This document shows positions 15,699-22,774 of a stretch of 39,317 nucleotides of DNA, piece by piece. This DNA is from a virus, in IMG/VR virus record IMGVR_UViG_3300044591_001277, positions 1 through 39,317 of that record; one strand, written 5' to 3'. The translations under genes and the position numbers were made by a program. The stretch's first letter is position 1, and every line of letters starts with the position of its first letter. The notes beneath the pieces were generated by a model. That model saw only the letters and a list, made by a program, of their open reading frames with translations, ran no database searches and was not told the DNA's origin.

Positions 15699-17768
15699 CT
15701 AAAATGTTTGCATAGGCGCTGCCGGCATAACCGGTGCCACCAGCTTCTGCACATCGTCTTCGATGCGATCAGCCAGCTTCATCGCCTTGTCCTGGTCGAT
15801 TTGACCAGCCTTTGCAATCGTCTCTTCGGTCTTCGCTCTCGTCTCCTCAGCTCTTGCCAGCGTAAGCACCGTATCGGCTTGTGCCTTTGTAGCGAGCGCA
15901 TTTGCCCTTTGCGCCTCTGCTGCGAAGTACTGCGTCTGTGCGTCCGGTTGGGCGTTCTGGGCCTCTGCAAGGAGCTCCTGTGCCTCTTGCTCGGTTGGTT
16001 TAACCGCCCCCATCCTGAGCAGCTTCTTGCGGAAGTACGTCCGCACATCGCCAAGTCCTTCGCCTTCCATGTTCATCATCGCCATCGACGAGAGCACATT
16101 CATCGTCTCTGGGTCTTGCGTCACCGCCATCATCGAGAGCAGCGCCTGCACCGTCGCCTGCTTCTTCGTCGTTGAAGACGGCCCAACGTCCACCGCCACA
16201 TCGAACTCAGCTTCCGAGAGGTCGTTGTCGTACTCAAGTTCACCGGTATCGGGGTTAATCACCGGCGTCATAAGCTCAATCTCGTCCTGCTGGCCGTTGG
16301 CGGTCACCACCTTCATCTTGCGCTTATCTTCCACGAACACGTCTTTAGCCATGGACAGCCAAACTTCGCCCACGCGCTTAATGGCCTTAGCCATGTTCGA
16401 GACGTAGATGTAGCTCTGCATATCGAGGCGCTGCATCACCAAGTCCACCGCCTTGCTCGTCACGTGCGAAACCATCTTGTCCCCGTTGCCTTGGGAGCCA
16501 AGAAGCTGCTGCATATCAATGTCCGTCACCCCAAGCAGCGCCGCCATCGCAGGCGGTACCTGCGGGGCTTTGGTGTACGCAATCGGGGGCGCCGGTTGCA
16601 CCGCGCCTTGCGCGTCCGTAATGCCGTTCACCAGCAAATACGGATAGTTCTTAAGGTTGTCTTCAGCCCACATCACCTGATGCCCCGCCACCTGTTCAGG
16701 CATGAAGATAGGCTTCTCCATGGACGATAACGCCGAAATCTCTGCGAGCTTGGATAGCTGCATATTCTTGAGGCGTTGCATATCCTTGGCGAGGCGAACG
16801 TGCCCCATGCACCGCTCCACGTTGTCCACAAACCAACGCTTCCCGTACACCGGCACAATCGGAATGCACCGCCCCGCAATGTACCCGCAGTCCTCAAGCA
16901 CCTTGCCCCCCGACATAATCCACTTGTGTACCTTCTTCTGCTTAATCTTCTTGCGCTTAACTTCCTTGTACCCCAGCGCCTCCATCTCCTCCATCTTGCC
17001 CTCTTTTAAGACCGACAAGAGCTCCTTCTCCTCATCCCCCATAATCCCCTCAAACGTCACCATGTAGTCCGTCTTCTCCTCCACACGGTAGTACTCCGCA
17101 ACGTAAACCACATCCGGTGTCTGCCAGTCGAACTGGGTGCGCGTAATCTCCTTCGGCCATGTTGCAGGATCGTCCCCCCACTCCGCTTCGTAGTCTTCTT
17201 TGGTCAGCGCCGTAATCACAAAGCACCGCTTCGCGTCCGCTTTGTCCTGCCGCTTCGCGTTCAAGTCAAAGTACACCGAGCTGTCCGCATCGTAAATCGG
17301 CTCAATGCAAATGCGCTGCTCGTCGCTCTCGCCGTCGTACTCGTCCTCGTACTCGTTGCGCAAACGCAGCGCCCCAAACCCACCGGTCACAGCCTCCTCA
17401 AAGGCGTTGTCGTACGCTTCCTCGGCGCTCGAATCCACTTCCGTCGCTCGAAACAGCCCGTTGCACGTTTCCGCCAGATTCTCGTACTCTTTCTCGCGTG
17501 GGACGTACTCCACCGTGATACGGTTTGAGCGGTAGTCGTTGATAATCCGCATCACCGCCAACTGCGTCTTGTTCACCTCAAACCTCGGGCGGTTTTCGTA
17601 CTGCTCAGAAAGCGGCCCCTCCCACTGGGCGCCTGGTATCGAACAAAACCGGCGGTCTTGCAGGCACTGCAACCGCTCCGTGCGCATCACCTCTTGTATG
17701 CGGTCAAACTCCGCAAGCGCCTCCGCATGCACCTTAACCGGGTCGTTCTTACTCATATCGCTCATCAT
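15699..17768 (-). CDS. Portal protein, P22 gp1-like
   Basis: Up to 689 residues from the ATG at 17768. ATGs at 17765 and 17756 (MSKNDPVK) are equally possible and none has a clear Shine-Dalgarno. N-terminal RFCSIPGAQWEGPLSEQYE and the FEVNKTQLAVMRIINDYR segment are typical of long P22-type portals. The C-terminal 110 residues form a long Ala/Gln/Glu helix, as expected for the portal barrel. Twelve copies would form the DNA entry vertex, docking terminase outside and the gp4-like protein after packaging. It is long for a portal but normal for the P22 group (725 in P22). Confidence 0.9.
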   Translation of the reverse strand: MMSDMSKNDPVKVHAEALAEFDRIQEVMRTERLQCLQDRRFCSIPGAQWEGPLSEQYENRPRFEVNKTQLAVMRIINDYRSNRITVEYVPREKEYENLAETCNGLFRATEVDSSAEEAYDNAFEEAVTGGFGALRLRNEYEDEYDGESDEQRICIEPIYDADSSVYFDLNAKRQDKADAKRCFVITALTKEDYEAEWGDDPATWPKEITRTQFDWQTPDVVYVAEYYRVEEKTDYMVTFEGIMGDEEKELLSVLKEGKMEEMEALGYKEVKRKKIKQKKVHKWIMSGGKVLEDCGYIAGRCIPIVPVYGKRWFVDNVERCMGHVRLAKDMQRLKNMQLSKLAEISALSSMEKPIFMPEQVAGHQVMWAEDNLKNYPYLLVNGITDAQGAVQPAPPIAYTKAPQVPPAMAALLGVTDIDMQQLLGSQGNGDKMVSHVTSKAVDLVMQRLDMQSYIYVSNMAKAIKRVGEVWLSMAKDVFVEDKRKMKVVTANGQQDEIELMTPVINPDTGELEYDNDLSEAEFDVAVDVGPSSTTKKQATVQALLSMMAVTQDPETMNVLSSMAMMNMEGEGLGDVRTYFRKKLLRMGAVKPTEQEAQELLAEAQNAQPDAQTQYFAAEAQRANALATKAQADTVLTLARAEETRAKTEETIAKAGQIDQDKAMKLADRIEDDVQKLVAPVMPAAPMQTF

Positions 17769-17812
17769 GCGGGTTTGGGGGCTTGTGTCAATGGGGCTGG
17801 GTATGTTCAGAA

Positions 17813-17835
17813 GGGGGCTGGGGGGCTTGGGGGGG
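17813..17835 (+). other. G-run cluster (potential G-quadruplex) between portal and terL
   Basis: Three runs of 5, 6 and 7 G separated by CT and CTT lie on the plus strand in the 84-bp spacer between the portal start and the terL stop, with further GGG and GGGG runs on both sides. It meets the usual pattern for a G-quadruplex. The spacer otherwise shows no gene. The minus-strand transcript here would be C-rich. Confidence 0.6.
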
Positions 17836-17852
17836 TGTCGGCTGGAAGGGCG

Positions 17853-19298
17853 CTACTTCTTGGAGAAGAAGTTCATCACCGGCACCACTTCAATAAGCTT
17901 CTGCAACTTCTTCTTCAAACTCAACGCCGCTCGGTTCAGCCCGCTCACCACCAAGTACCGCGTTGCATCCATCAAGTGGTCGTTCTCCTTCACCACTCTG
18001 CCCTTGTCGTCCCGCCGGTACAACCGGAACTCAGCTACCCAGTTCGTCATGCTCTTAAACACCTTCAGCCTCCCCGTGGACATCCGCTGCCACACATCGT
18101 ATATCCCCGTCTCAACCGCGTTGTTCGCCACCGTCAAGTCCAGCCCCATCTGCCGGTAACGCACAAACAACTGCTGCCCGTCTACCTGCGTTCTCCCACG
18201 GCTCGCAGGGTCAATGACCCCAGGGATACCGCGCCCCCTCGCGTTTATCGCCTCCGCGTGAATCGCCGGCTCCGCCTGACCGCGATAGTGCTCCGAGTAC
18301 AAATACAACGTGTCGCTCTGCTGGTCGAGAGCGCCAAACACCGCCGCTGTCTTGTTCCAGCCCACATCCATCCCAAACACCCGAGGCCAATGCACCGGCA
18401 CCTCAAAGTCAGGTACCACAATCTCGCTCTCCGGTACCGGATATATCGCCCCAGCCCCCAACTGCGGAACGCCCTTCGACCGCGCATCCCTCTGAAAAGG
18501 CGGTATGCTCGACCACAAGTCCTCCTTCTGCTTTTGGCTTAAGTGCGGTACGTCGTCCCACGTTGCCATCCCCACGAACTTCGTCCCCTCCGCTCTCTCA
18601 CACACCTCACCGTCCCTCAAGAACGCCATCACCGTCTCGCTCATGCCGAGCAGCGGCGTAAACGTCAGCATCACCATACCGTCGTTCGTCATCGTCCGCA
18701 GCAACGACTCGGTGTAGATGTCCAACGGCGGCTCCTCGTCCAGCCAGATGATGTCCTGCTCCGTCCCTTGGAAACTCTCACGCCGCTGGTCGTAACTCTT
18801 GAGGGTTAACCGCGACTCGCCTCCCGATGCGTGACGCACCACGATGATTTCCACCGCGTCCGCAATCCCCGCCTTCGCCGACACCCGCAGGATGTCCTCC
18901 TTCGGGATGAGACCCGTCCCATGGCTCCCCGCCGGCCCCAGCAGCTTCGTCTGCAAGATGTCCCGTGAGGTCTTACCGGTGTCCCCTGCCGCCCACGCCG
19001 AGATGGGGCGATCAAACCGGCGACCCGTCCACCATGAGGGGTACCGGCCCGTGAGGTGCAGCGCCATCTCGAAGCCGCCGATGCCCTCGGTCTTGCCGAC
19101 GCGGTTCGCGGCCATCATCAGACGCTCCTTGTACTTCGCCCCCGCCTCGAAGAAGGCTAGGTGCTTCTTGTAGAGCTCCCGCCTGAGGGGTCCGGTGTCT
19201 GGGTAGTAACCGAGCAACCGGCGCTCGCGCTTGCGGCGCTGGAGCTCCTCCAAACACAAGACGAGTTCTGCCTTCTCTTCGGGACTGAGTTCTTTCAC
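17853..19298 (-). CDS. terL: Terminase large subunit
   Basis: 481 residues with a GTG start at 19298. The ATPase domain has Walker A MAANRVGKT (62-70), Walker B IIWLDEEP (183-190) with catalytic Glu next to Asp, and a LTFTP coupling motif near 211-215. The RNase H-like nuclease domain has Asp in GMDVGWN (311), Asp in VIDPASRG (363) and Asp in NDHLMDATRYLV (444), the three metal ligands expected. It cuts and translocates DNA into the prohead through the portal. No Shine-Dalgarno precedes the start. terS lies upstream across a 155-bp gap holding a hairpin. Confidence 0.93.
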   Translation of the reverse strand: MKELSPEEKAELVLCLEELQRRKRERRLLGYYPDTGPLRRELYKKHLAFFEAGAKYKERLMMAANRVGKTEGIGGFEMALHLTGRYPSWWTGRRFDRPISAWAAGDTGKTSRDILQTKLLGPAGSHGTGLIPKEDILRVSAKAGIADAVEIIVVRHASGGESRLTLKSYDQRRESFQGTEQDIIWLDEEPPLDIYTESLLRTMTNDGMVMLTFTPLLGMSETVMAFLRDGEVCERAEGTKFVGMATWDDVPHLSQKQKEDLWSSIPPFQRDARSKGVPQLGAGAIYPVPESEIVVPDFEVPVHWPRVFGMDVGWNKTAAVFGALDQQSDTLYLYSEHYRGQAEPAIHAEAINARGRGIPGVIDPASRGRTQVDGQQLFVRYRQMGLDLTVANNAVETGIYDVWQRMSTGRLKVFKSMTNWVAEFRLYRRDDKGRVVKENDHLMDATRYLVVSGLNRAALSLKKKLQKLIEVVPVMNFFSKK

Positions 19299-19350
19299 GG
19301 GTTAATAGCGAGATTCGCGGAGACGCCGCCGTTTCCGCTGTAAGTTCCCC

Positions 19351-19370
19351 ACCCCCCTCGGGGGGTTTCT
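19351..19370 (+). terminator. GC hairpin in the terS-terL gap
   Basis: ACCCCC pairs with GGGGGT around a CTCG loop, and on the plus strand it is followed by TTTCT. It resembles a plus-strand terminator, yet both flanking genes are read on the minus strand. On that strand the hairpin is followed by GGGG rather than U. It could block antisense transcription or be a structural or recognition site in the terminase region. The rest of the 155-bp gap (19299-19453) shows no gene. Confidence 0.5.
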
Positions 19371-19453
19371 AGTGTTTACCTCGTCCAGCATTAGAATCAA
19401 TAAGCTTTCCCTATTACGCAATACAATAACAGACATGGATAGTTCTTTTGACG

Positions 19454-19825
19454 CTATGCGTTTGCCTTAACCTCTTCAGCATCAACGACATCTCCCGTTT
19501 CGATGCCCCCCGCACTCAGCCCCTCGCGGAGCATACCCGCTACGCGTTGGCGTATTTCCGCGTCAGTCAGCGTTGCAACGTTACCAGGCGCGTTGTCTGT
19601 GGCAGCCGGGTTGCGCGGCAGAACCTTGCCCAGGAGCGCACAATAGGTGCGCGGATCTCTACGCGCCACTTCCTCAAGGTACGCGGCGCCGCCTAGCCTT
19701 TCAAACGAGAGAAGCACCGCCTCTTTGATTGTGGCTGTCACCTTGTTTGGCGTCCCTGCCTTCCGTCCGGACGTCCGCTGCAGATTCTCAAGCGTACCTA
19801 CTCCCATCGGCGGATTATTCGCCAA
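19454..19825 (-). CDS. terS: Terminase small subunit
   Basis: 123 residues from a TTG at 19825, or 117 from the ATG at 19807. Neither has a Shine-Dalgarno, so the start is open. GRKAGTPNKVTATIKEAVLL near residues 20-39, then YLEEVARRDPRTYCALLGKVLP, is the recognisable pattern of a P22/BPP-1-type small terminase: a basic DNA-recognition N-terminus followed by helices that form the oligomer ring. The C-terminus is acidic. It should recognise the packaging site and hand DNA to TerL. It is the last minus-strand gene before the divergent plus-strand cassette. Confidence 0.85.
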   Translation of the reverse strand: MANNPPMGVGTLENLQRTSGRKAGTPNKVTATIKEAVLLSFERLGGAAYLEEVARRDPRTYCALLGKVLPRNPAATDNAPGNVATLTDAEIRQRVAGMLREGLSAGGIETGDVVDAEEVKANA

Positions 19826-19827
19826 TA

Positions 19828-19856
19828 GAGAGAGCCTGAAGCAAGCTTGCTCTCTC
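19828..19856. repeat. Inverted repeat GAGAGAGC / GCTCTCTC upstream of terS
   Basis: Perfect 8-bp arms (19828-19835 and 19849-19856) with a 13-nt loop containing the palindrome GCAAGCTTGC. It lies immediately upstream of the TTG start of terS. It may be a leader hairpin, an operator or part of the packaging signal. Only the symmetry is seen. Confidence 0.6.
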
Positions 19857-19860
19857 CACT

Positions 19861-19884
19861 GATACGCAAAAAATGCGCATTTTT
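19861..19884 (+). promoter_or_regulatory. Putative operator: CGCA-N5-TGCG dyad overlapping a 16-bp palindrome
   Basis: GATACGCAAAAAATGCG (19861-19877) contains the dyad CGCA/TGCG around an A tract and overlaps the perfect palindrome AAAAATGCGCATTTTT (19869-19884). The same 17 bases occur inverted at 36301-36317, just upstream of the HTH regulator. Placement between terS (minus) and the first plus-strand gene suits an operator controlling the divergent region. A CGCAAC half-site lies at 19942-19947. Confidence 0.6.
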
Positions 19885-19965
19885 CTCATTGCCATCCCTC
19901 CCCATTTGCGCCAACCTTGCACCAAGTTGGCAGTGAGCCAACGCAACAAAAAACAACGTAACATT

Positions 19966-20157
19966 ATGAAACTCAGCACCAAGCAACAAATCCAAACCAT
20001 CGCCGCCGTTATGCGTGCGATGGATCCAACCATTACCGCATTGCAGGCACTCAGCACGGCCCGTTACGTGTTAAATCACCGATTCGGAGGAGATTACACA
20101 AAAGCACTCGAACACGCTCATGACCCCTATTTGGTTAATGGCATCATCTGCTGGTAA
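19966..20157 (+). CDS. 63-residue protein, first gene of the plus-strand cassette
   Basis: ATG at 19966. An upstream in-frame ATG at 19873 would place coding sequence over the palindrome and is less likely. The product begins MKLSTKQQIQTIAAVMRAMD and continues with a helical HRFGGDYTKALEHAHDPYLV region. No known domain is recognised. The leader is A/C-rich (CGCAACAAAAAACAACGTAAC) without Shine-Dalgarno. It is the first gene after the putative operator, so it may be an early gene. Confidence 0.6.
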   Translation: MKLSTKQQIQTIAAVMRAMDPTITALQALSTARYVLNHRFGGDYTKALEHAHDPYLVNGIICW

Positions 20158-20179
20158 CAGTCTCAACCAACCTAAACCC

Positions 20180-20335
20180 ATGAAAAACAACCTCTTATCC
20201 CTCGGATTCTTCACCCTCACCGCCGTAGACACCATCGCGCTCTCCCAACTTCACCTTTCTCTTCCCGAAGCGCTCTGCGTCATGCTCCTTTTCCTTTGGA
20301 GCACCATCTTGCTTTGGCGTTCGCTCCTTTCCTAA
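20180..20335 (+). CDS. 51-residue small membrane protein
   Basis: The ATG at 20180 follows an A/C-rich leader (CAACCAACCTAAACCC). The product begins MKNNLLSLGFFTLTAVDTIA, followed by a second hydrophobic stretch, EALCVMLLFLWSTILLW, so one or two membrane segments are likely. It ends in RSLLS. I recognise no family. Small early membrane proteins in phages often act on the host envelope or block other phages, but nothing here proves such a role. Confidence 0.55.
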   Translation: MKNNLLSLGFFTLTAVDTIALSQLHLSLPEALCVMLLFLWSTILLWRSLLS

Positions 20336-20362
20336 CCCTCTCAACCCCAACAAACTAAAGCC

Positions 20363-20548
20363 ATGAATACAAACCTAACCAAAGAGCAAGCCATACAGGC
20401 CTTCGAGCAAGGCAAACCAGTCTACTGGAAGAGCTTCGCCTATCGCCTCATCCGCGACGAGAAGCTAAACCGCTACCTAATCCGTTGCGACGCAACGAAC
20501 AGCGTCGACAACGTCACACACTGCACTGACGGATTCTTCGTCGCATAA
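20363..20548 (+). CDS. 61-residue phage protein of unknown function
   Basis: ATG at 20363 with the leader CAACCCCAACAAACTAAAGCC and no Shine-Dalgarno. The product begins MNTNLTKEQAIQAFEQGKPV, then YWKSFAYRLIRDEKLNRYLI and a Cys/His-containing C-terminus (CTDGFFVA ending). The first half resembles short phage proteins with a helix followed by a small beta sheet. No catalytic motif is seen. Confidence 0.6.
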   Translation: MNTNLTKEQAIQAFEQGKPVYWKSFAYRLIRDEKLNRYLIRCDATNSVDNVTHCTDGFFVA

Positions 20549-20582
20549 CACCAACCCTTCCAACCCTTTACTGCTACCAAAA

Positions 20583-21320
20583 ATGAAAACGCAAAAACTC
20601 CTCGGAACAAACTCAGCAAAAACCGTTAAAGGTGAATCACTTAGCTACCTTACCGGAATCCTGTACCTCTCACCCTCAACCCTTTCTGGCGCTGGCAACG
20701 TCTGCCCGTGGGCAGGAACGTGCAAAGAAGCGTGTTTAAACTCCGCAGGGAGAGGCGCTTTCAACTCTGTTCAGGCGGCCCGCATCAAAAAGACACGCTG
20801 GTTTTTCGCAGACCGCAACTCCTTTATGGAAGCGCTGTATGAAGATTGCAAATCCTTGGTGCGCAAAGCTAAACGCGCTGGAATGCTTCCATGCATCAGA
20901 CTCAACGGAACGTCCGACTTGGCCTTTCACCGCCTTGTCGTACCTTCCAAAGGTCTGACGCTGATGGAGTTGTTTCCAGATGTCCCTTTTTACGATTACA
21001 CGAAGAGCATCAAGAAAGCGCTGGATAACGCACGCGGCATCCATCCATCCAACTACCATGTGACATTCAGCCGTGATTCAGCGGCAAACGAGCCCGAGTG
21101 CGAGCAAGTTCTTCGCGCTGGCGGCAATGTCTCTGTCGTTTTCCGCGATTCTCTCCCCTCAACCTATTACCACCGCCCCGTCCTCAACGGCGATGTGACG
21201 GATCTCAGGTTTCTGGACCGCCGTGCTAGAGCAGGCCGTTCTGGTTTCATCATCGGACTAAAAGCCAAGGGCAAAGCCAAGCGCGACACATCTGGTTTTG
21301 TCGTCGATGCATCAAACTAA
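20583..21320 (+). CDS. Gp88 / DUF7227-type phage protein
   Basis: 245 residues. The order of motifs is that of a widespread phage family: LTGILYLSPSTLSG, then NVCPWAGTCKEACLNSAGRG with three conserved Cys near 41-51, ARIKKTRWFFADR, RLNGTSDLAF, PDVPFYDYTKS, NYHVTFSR, a GGNVSVVFRD strand, GDVTDLRFLD and the closing GLKAKGKAKRDTSGFVV. The Cys pattern near the N-terminus looks metal-binding. The family (called Gp88 or DUF7227) has no experimentally settled function known to me. It is the largest gene of the plus-strand cassette. Confidence 0.82.
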   Translation: MKTQKLLGTNSAKTVKGESLSYLTGILYLSPSTLSGAGNVCPWAGTCKEACLNSAGRGAFNSVQAARIKKTRWFFADRNSFMEALYEDCKSLVRKAKRAGMLPCIRLNGTSDLAFHRLVVPSKGLTLMELFPDVPFYDYTKSIKKALDNARGIHPSNYHVTFSRDSAANEPECEQVLRAGGNVSVVFRDSLPSTYYHRPVLNGDVTDLRFLDRRARAGRSGFIIGLKAKGKAKRDTSGFVVDASN

Positions 21321-21335
21321 ACCAACCCGCACCCC

Positions 21336-21527
21336 ATGCAAACCTTCCACCTATACGTCAACACGCCGACGGGCGCTTACCTTGGAACCATACAAGCGCC
21401 AACCCTAGAGTCAGCCCAGACGGCAGCCGATAAGGCATTCGTACTACCTTGCAAGGTACGGACCGTTCCCCCGCCCCCCGTTGACGCGTGGCGTGTTGGC
21501 TCAGATGGCAAACTCTACCGACACTAA
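21336..21527 (+). CDS. 63-residue protein, last gene before the terminator
   Basis: ATG at 21336 with the leader AAACCAACCCGCACCCC. It begins MQTFHLYVNTPTGAYLGTIQ and ends DAWRVGSDGKLYRH, suggesting a small alpha/beta fold. It is followed 21 nt later by a strong intrinsic terminator, which supports it as the last gene of the transcript. No family is recognised. Confidence 0.6.
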   Translation: MQTFHLYVNTPTGAYLGTIQAPTLESAQTAADKAFVLPCKVRTVPPPPVDAWRVGSDGKLYRH

Positions 21528-21548
21528 GCGCCACTCCTTCCCTATTCC

Positions 21549-21577
21549 AAGCCGAGCCCTAACGGGTTCGGCTTTTT
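21549..21577 (+). terminator. Rho-independent terminator ending the plus-strand cassette
   Basis: An 11-bp stem AAGCCGAGCCC / GGGTTCGGCTT (one G-U pair) with loop TAAC is followed by TTT. It lies 21 nt after the stop of the 63-residue gene. Confidence 0.85.
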
Positions 21578-21589
21578 CGTGCCTTTTCC

Positions 21590-21800
21590 CTTCCCGCTCT
21601 TCCTTCCCCCCTTCCCGCTCTTCTCCCCCACTTTCCGCTATGCCTACCCTCACCGCTTCCTTCCTTTCGTTCTCACCCCCTTTCCGCTCGTTTTGAGCCT
21701 ATGTTTCTTTCCGCTCCTCTGTACACGTTTCCCTTTCCAACCCTGAATCCAACCTAGCAATCCCAACCTTAGCGACGCCTTTCCGCTCCCGAAACCCTCT
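21590..21800. repeat. CTTTCCGCT-type repeat cluster in a C/T-rich noncoding region
   Basis: Between the terminator and the next gene the plus strand is strongly pyrimidine-biased. CTTTCCGCT occurs four times (near 21639, 21680, 21703 and 21778) and TTCCCGCTCTTC twice (near 21590 and 21613). TTTTCCGCC follows twice (near 21811 and 21911). I see no gene in 21578-22018. The repeats could be iterons for a replication initiator or sites for a regulator. Confidence 0.55.
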
Positions 21801-21819
21801 GAAACCCTGATTTTCCGCC

Positions 21820-21916
21820 TGAAACCGTTTTTCGATTTTCTGCCTTTCGGAAACTTTTTCACGAATTCGAAAATCTCCCCAACCGTTTCGGATTCAGATC
21901 GCTAATCCGGTTTTTC
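21820..21916. repeat. Duplicated noncoding element, copy 1
   Basis: About 97 bp that align with 22594-22689 over their length. Shared blocks in order are GAAAC-GTTTT, CGATTTTCTG, a GGAAA-CTTTT block, CACGAAT, GAAAATC and ATCCGGTTTTT. GATTTTC and GAAAATC form an inverted repeat in both copies. The two copies flank the Cys-rich gene and its terminator. Confidence 0.65.
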
Positions 21917-22018
21917 CGCCACAAACCCAGCACCTTTCGCAAACTTTTCGCAACTTTCCCCTAAACTTTCCGTCGGAGCTGCCGACAAAAACAAGACAAC
22001 CCCAAACCAAACAAAACC

Positions 22019-22321
22019 ATGCAAACCCAAACAAAACCAACCCCCCGACTGAACAAATACCCTGCCGACTGCGTCGGCTGCGGGTGCCGTGTATTGGCGC
22101 AGAGCGGAACGCTCACGCGTTTGCGTACTGGCTGGGCCGTTCAGTGTGCTGACTGCGTTGACCGGTGTGGTGACGCGCCCAGTGAGTCTGCCGCTGAAGC
22201 CCTCGCGTGGTCTGCTGGCAACGGTGTGTCGTATGGCGTTGCCTTTGGTTCGGCTCGGTTTATCCGCAACCGCCGTGGGCGCTGCGAGGACGCCCCGTGC
22301 TGCGGATGCTGCACGATTTAA
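22019..22321 (+). CDS. 100-residue cysteine-rich protein, possible zinc ribbon
   Basis: ATG at 22019 with an A/C-rich leader (CCAAACCAAACAAAACC). Cys occur as DCVGCGCRV near 17-24, QCADCVDRC near 42-50 and a C-terminal CEDAPCCGCCTI. The first two pairs are spaced like a zinc ribbon, and the closing CCGCC could bind a second metal. It sits alone between two terminators, so it has its own transcription unit. I recognise no family. Coding potential is supported by the leader and by the terminator right behind it. Confidence 0.6.
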   Translation: MQTQTKPTPRLNKYPADCVGCGCRVLAQSGTLTRLRTGWAVQCADCVDRCGDAPSESAAEALAWSAGNGVSYGVAFGSARFIRNRRGRCEDAPCCGCCTI

Positions 22322-22355
22322 CCAACCCAAACCCAAACCAAACCCCCCTAGCCGA

Positions 22356-22383
22356 GCCGTCCCCCGTGGACGGCTTTTCTTTT
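22356..22383 (+). terminator. Rho-independent terminator after the Cys-rich gene
   Basis: Stem GCCGTCC / GGACGGC (7 bp) with loop CCCGT is followed by TTTTCTTTT. It lies 34 nt after the stop codon on the plus strand. Confidence 0.88.
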
Positions 22384-22384
22384 G

Positions 22385-22774
22385 CCCTGCTCTCCTCACC
22401 CGCGCCGTTCTCTGCGGTGCGTTCTCGGTGCCTTTCTGCGCGTTCTGAACCCATACCCTGCTCTATGCCCCCTCCCCGATCCCGTCCCCCGCCTGATCCG
22501 TCTCCGCCGTCCCGTCCCGTCACCCTCCTCACGCCCTGGGCCTCGCCTGGGCTGCGCAAACCGGACAAACGGATTTACGTCCTGTTTTCTGGGTGAAACG
22601 GTTTTCCGATTTTCTGGGTTTGGAAAAACTTTTCACGAATCTGAAAATCCCGTCAGCGTTTTCGAAACTGGAACGTTGATCCGGTTTTTGGCTGGCCGTC
22701 TCTCCGGCCTGTCACGCCGTTTCTGGCTCAACCGTGATCGAGCCACGCAGTGCGTTCGCGGAAGGCATACACCC
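22385..22774. other. About 390 bp without a convincing gene
   Basis: The first half is C-rich with runs such as CCCCCTCCCCGATCCC. The second half holds the second copy of the duplicated element (22594-22689). Open frames exist on both strands, but they cross the terminator or are low-complexity translations without a credible start. This is the boundary where plus-strand and minus-strand transcription meet. Confidence 0.6.
22594..22689. repeat. Duplicated noncoding element, copy 2
   Basis: This copy matches 21820-21916 in block order, including GAAACGGTTTTCCGATTTTC, CTTTTCACGAAT, GAAAATC and GATCCGGTTTTT. Here an inner inverted repeat GAAAA-AC-TTTTC is exact. By eye roughly three quarters of positions agree between the copies. 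Confidence 0.65.

Noticed and set aside
17658-18542. Plus-strand frame of 294 codons opposite portal and terminase
   Set aside because: His/Arg/Leu-rich shadow crossing the portal-terL spacer. Both genes on the other strand are certain.
21902-22399. Minus-strand frame opposite the Cys-rich gene
   Set aside because: It crosses the plus-strand terminator and one copy of the repeated element and has no recognisable domain.
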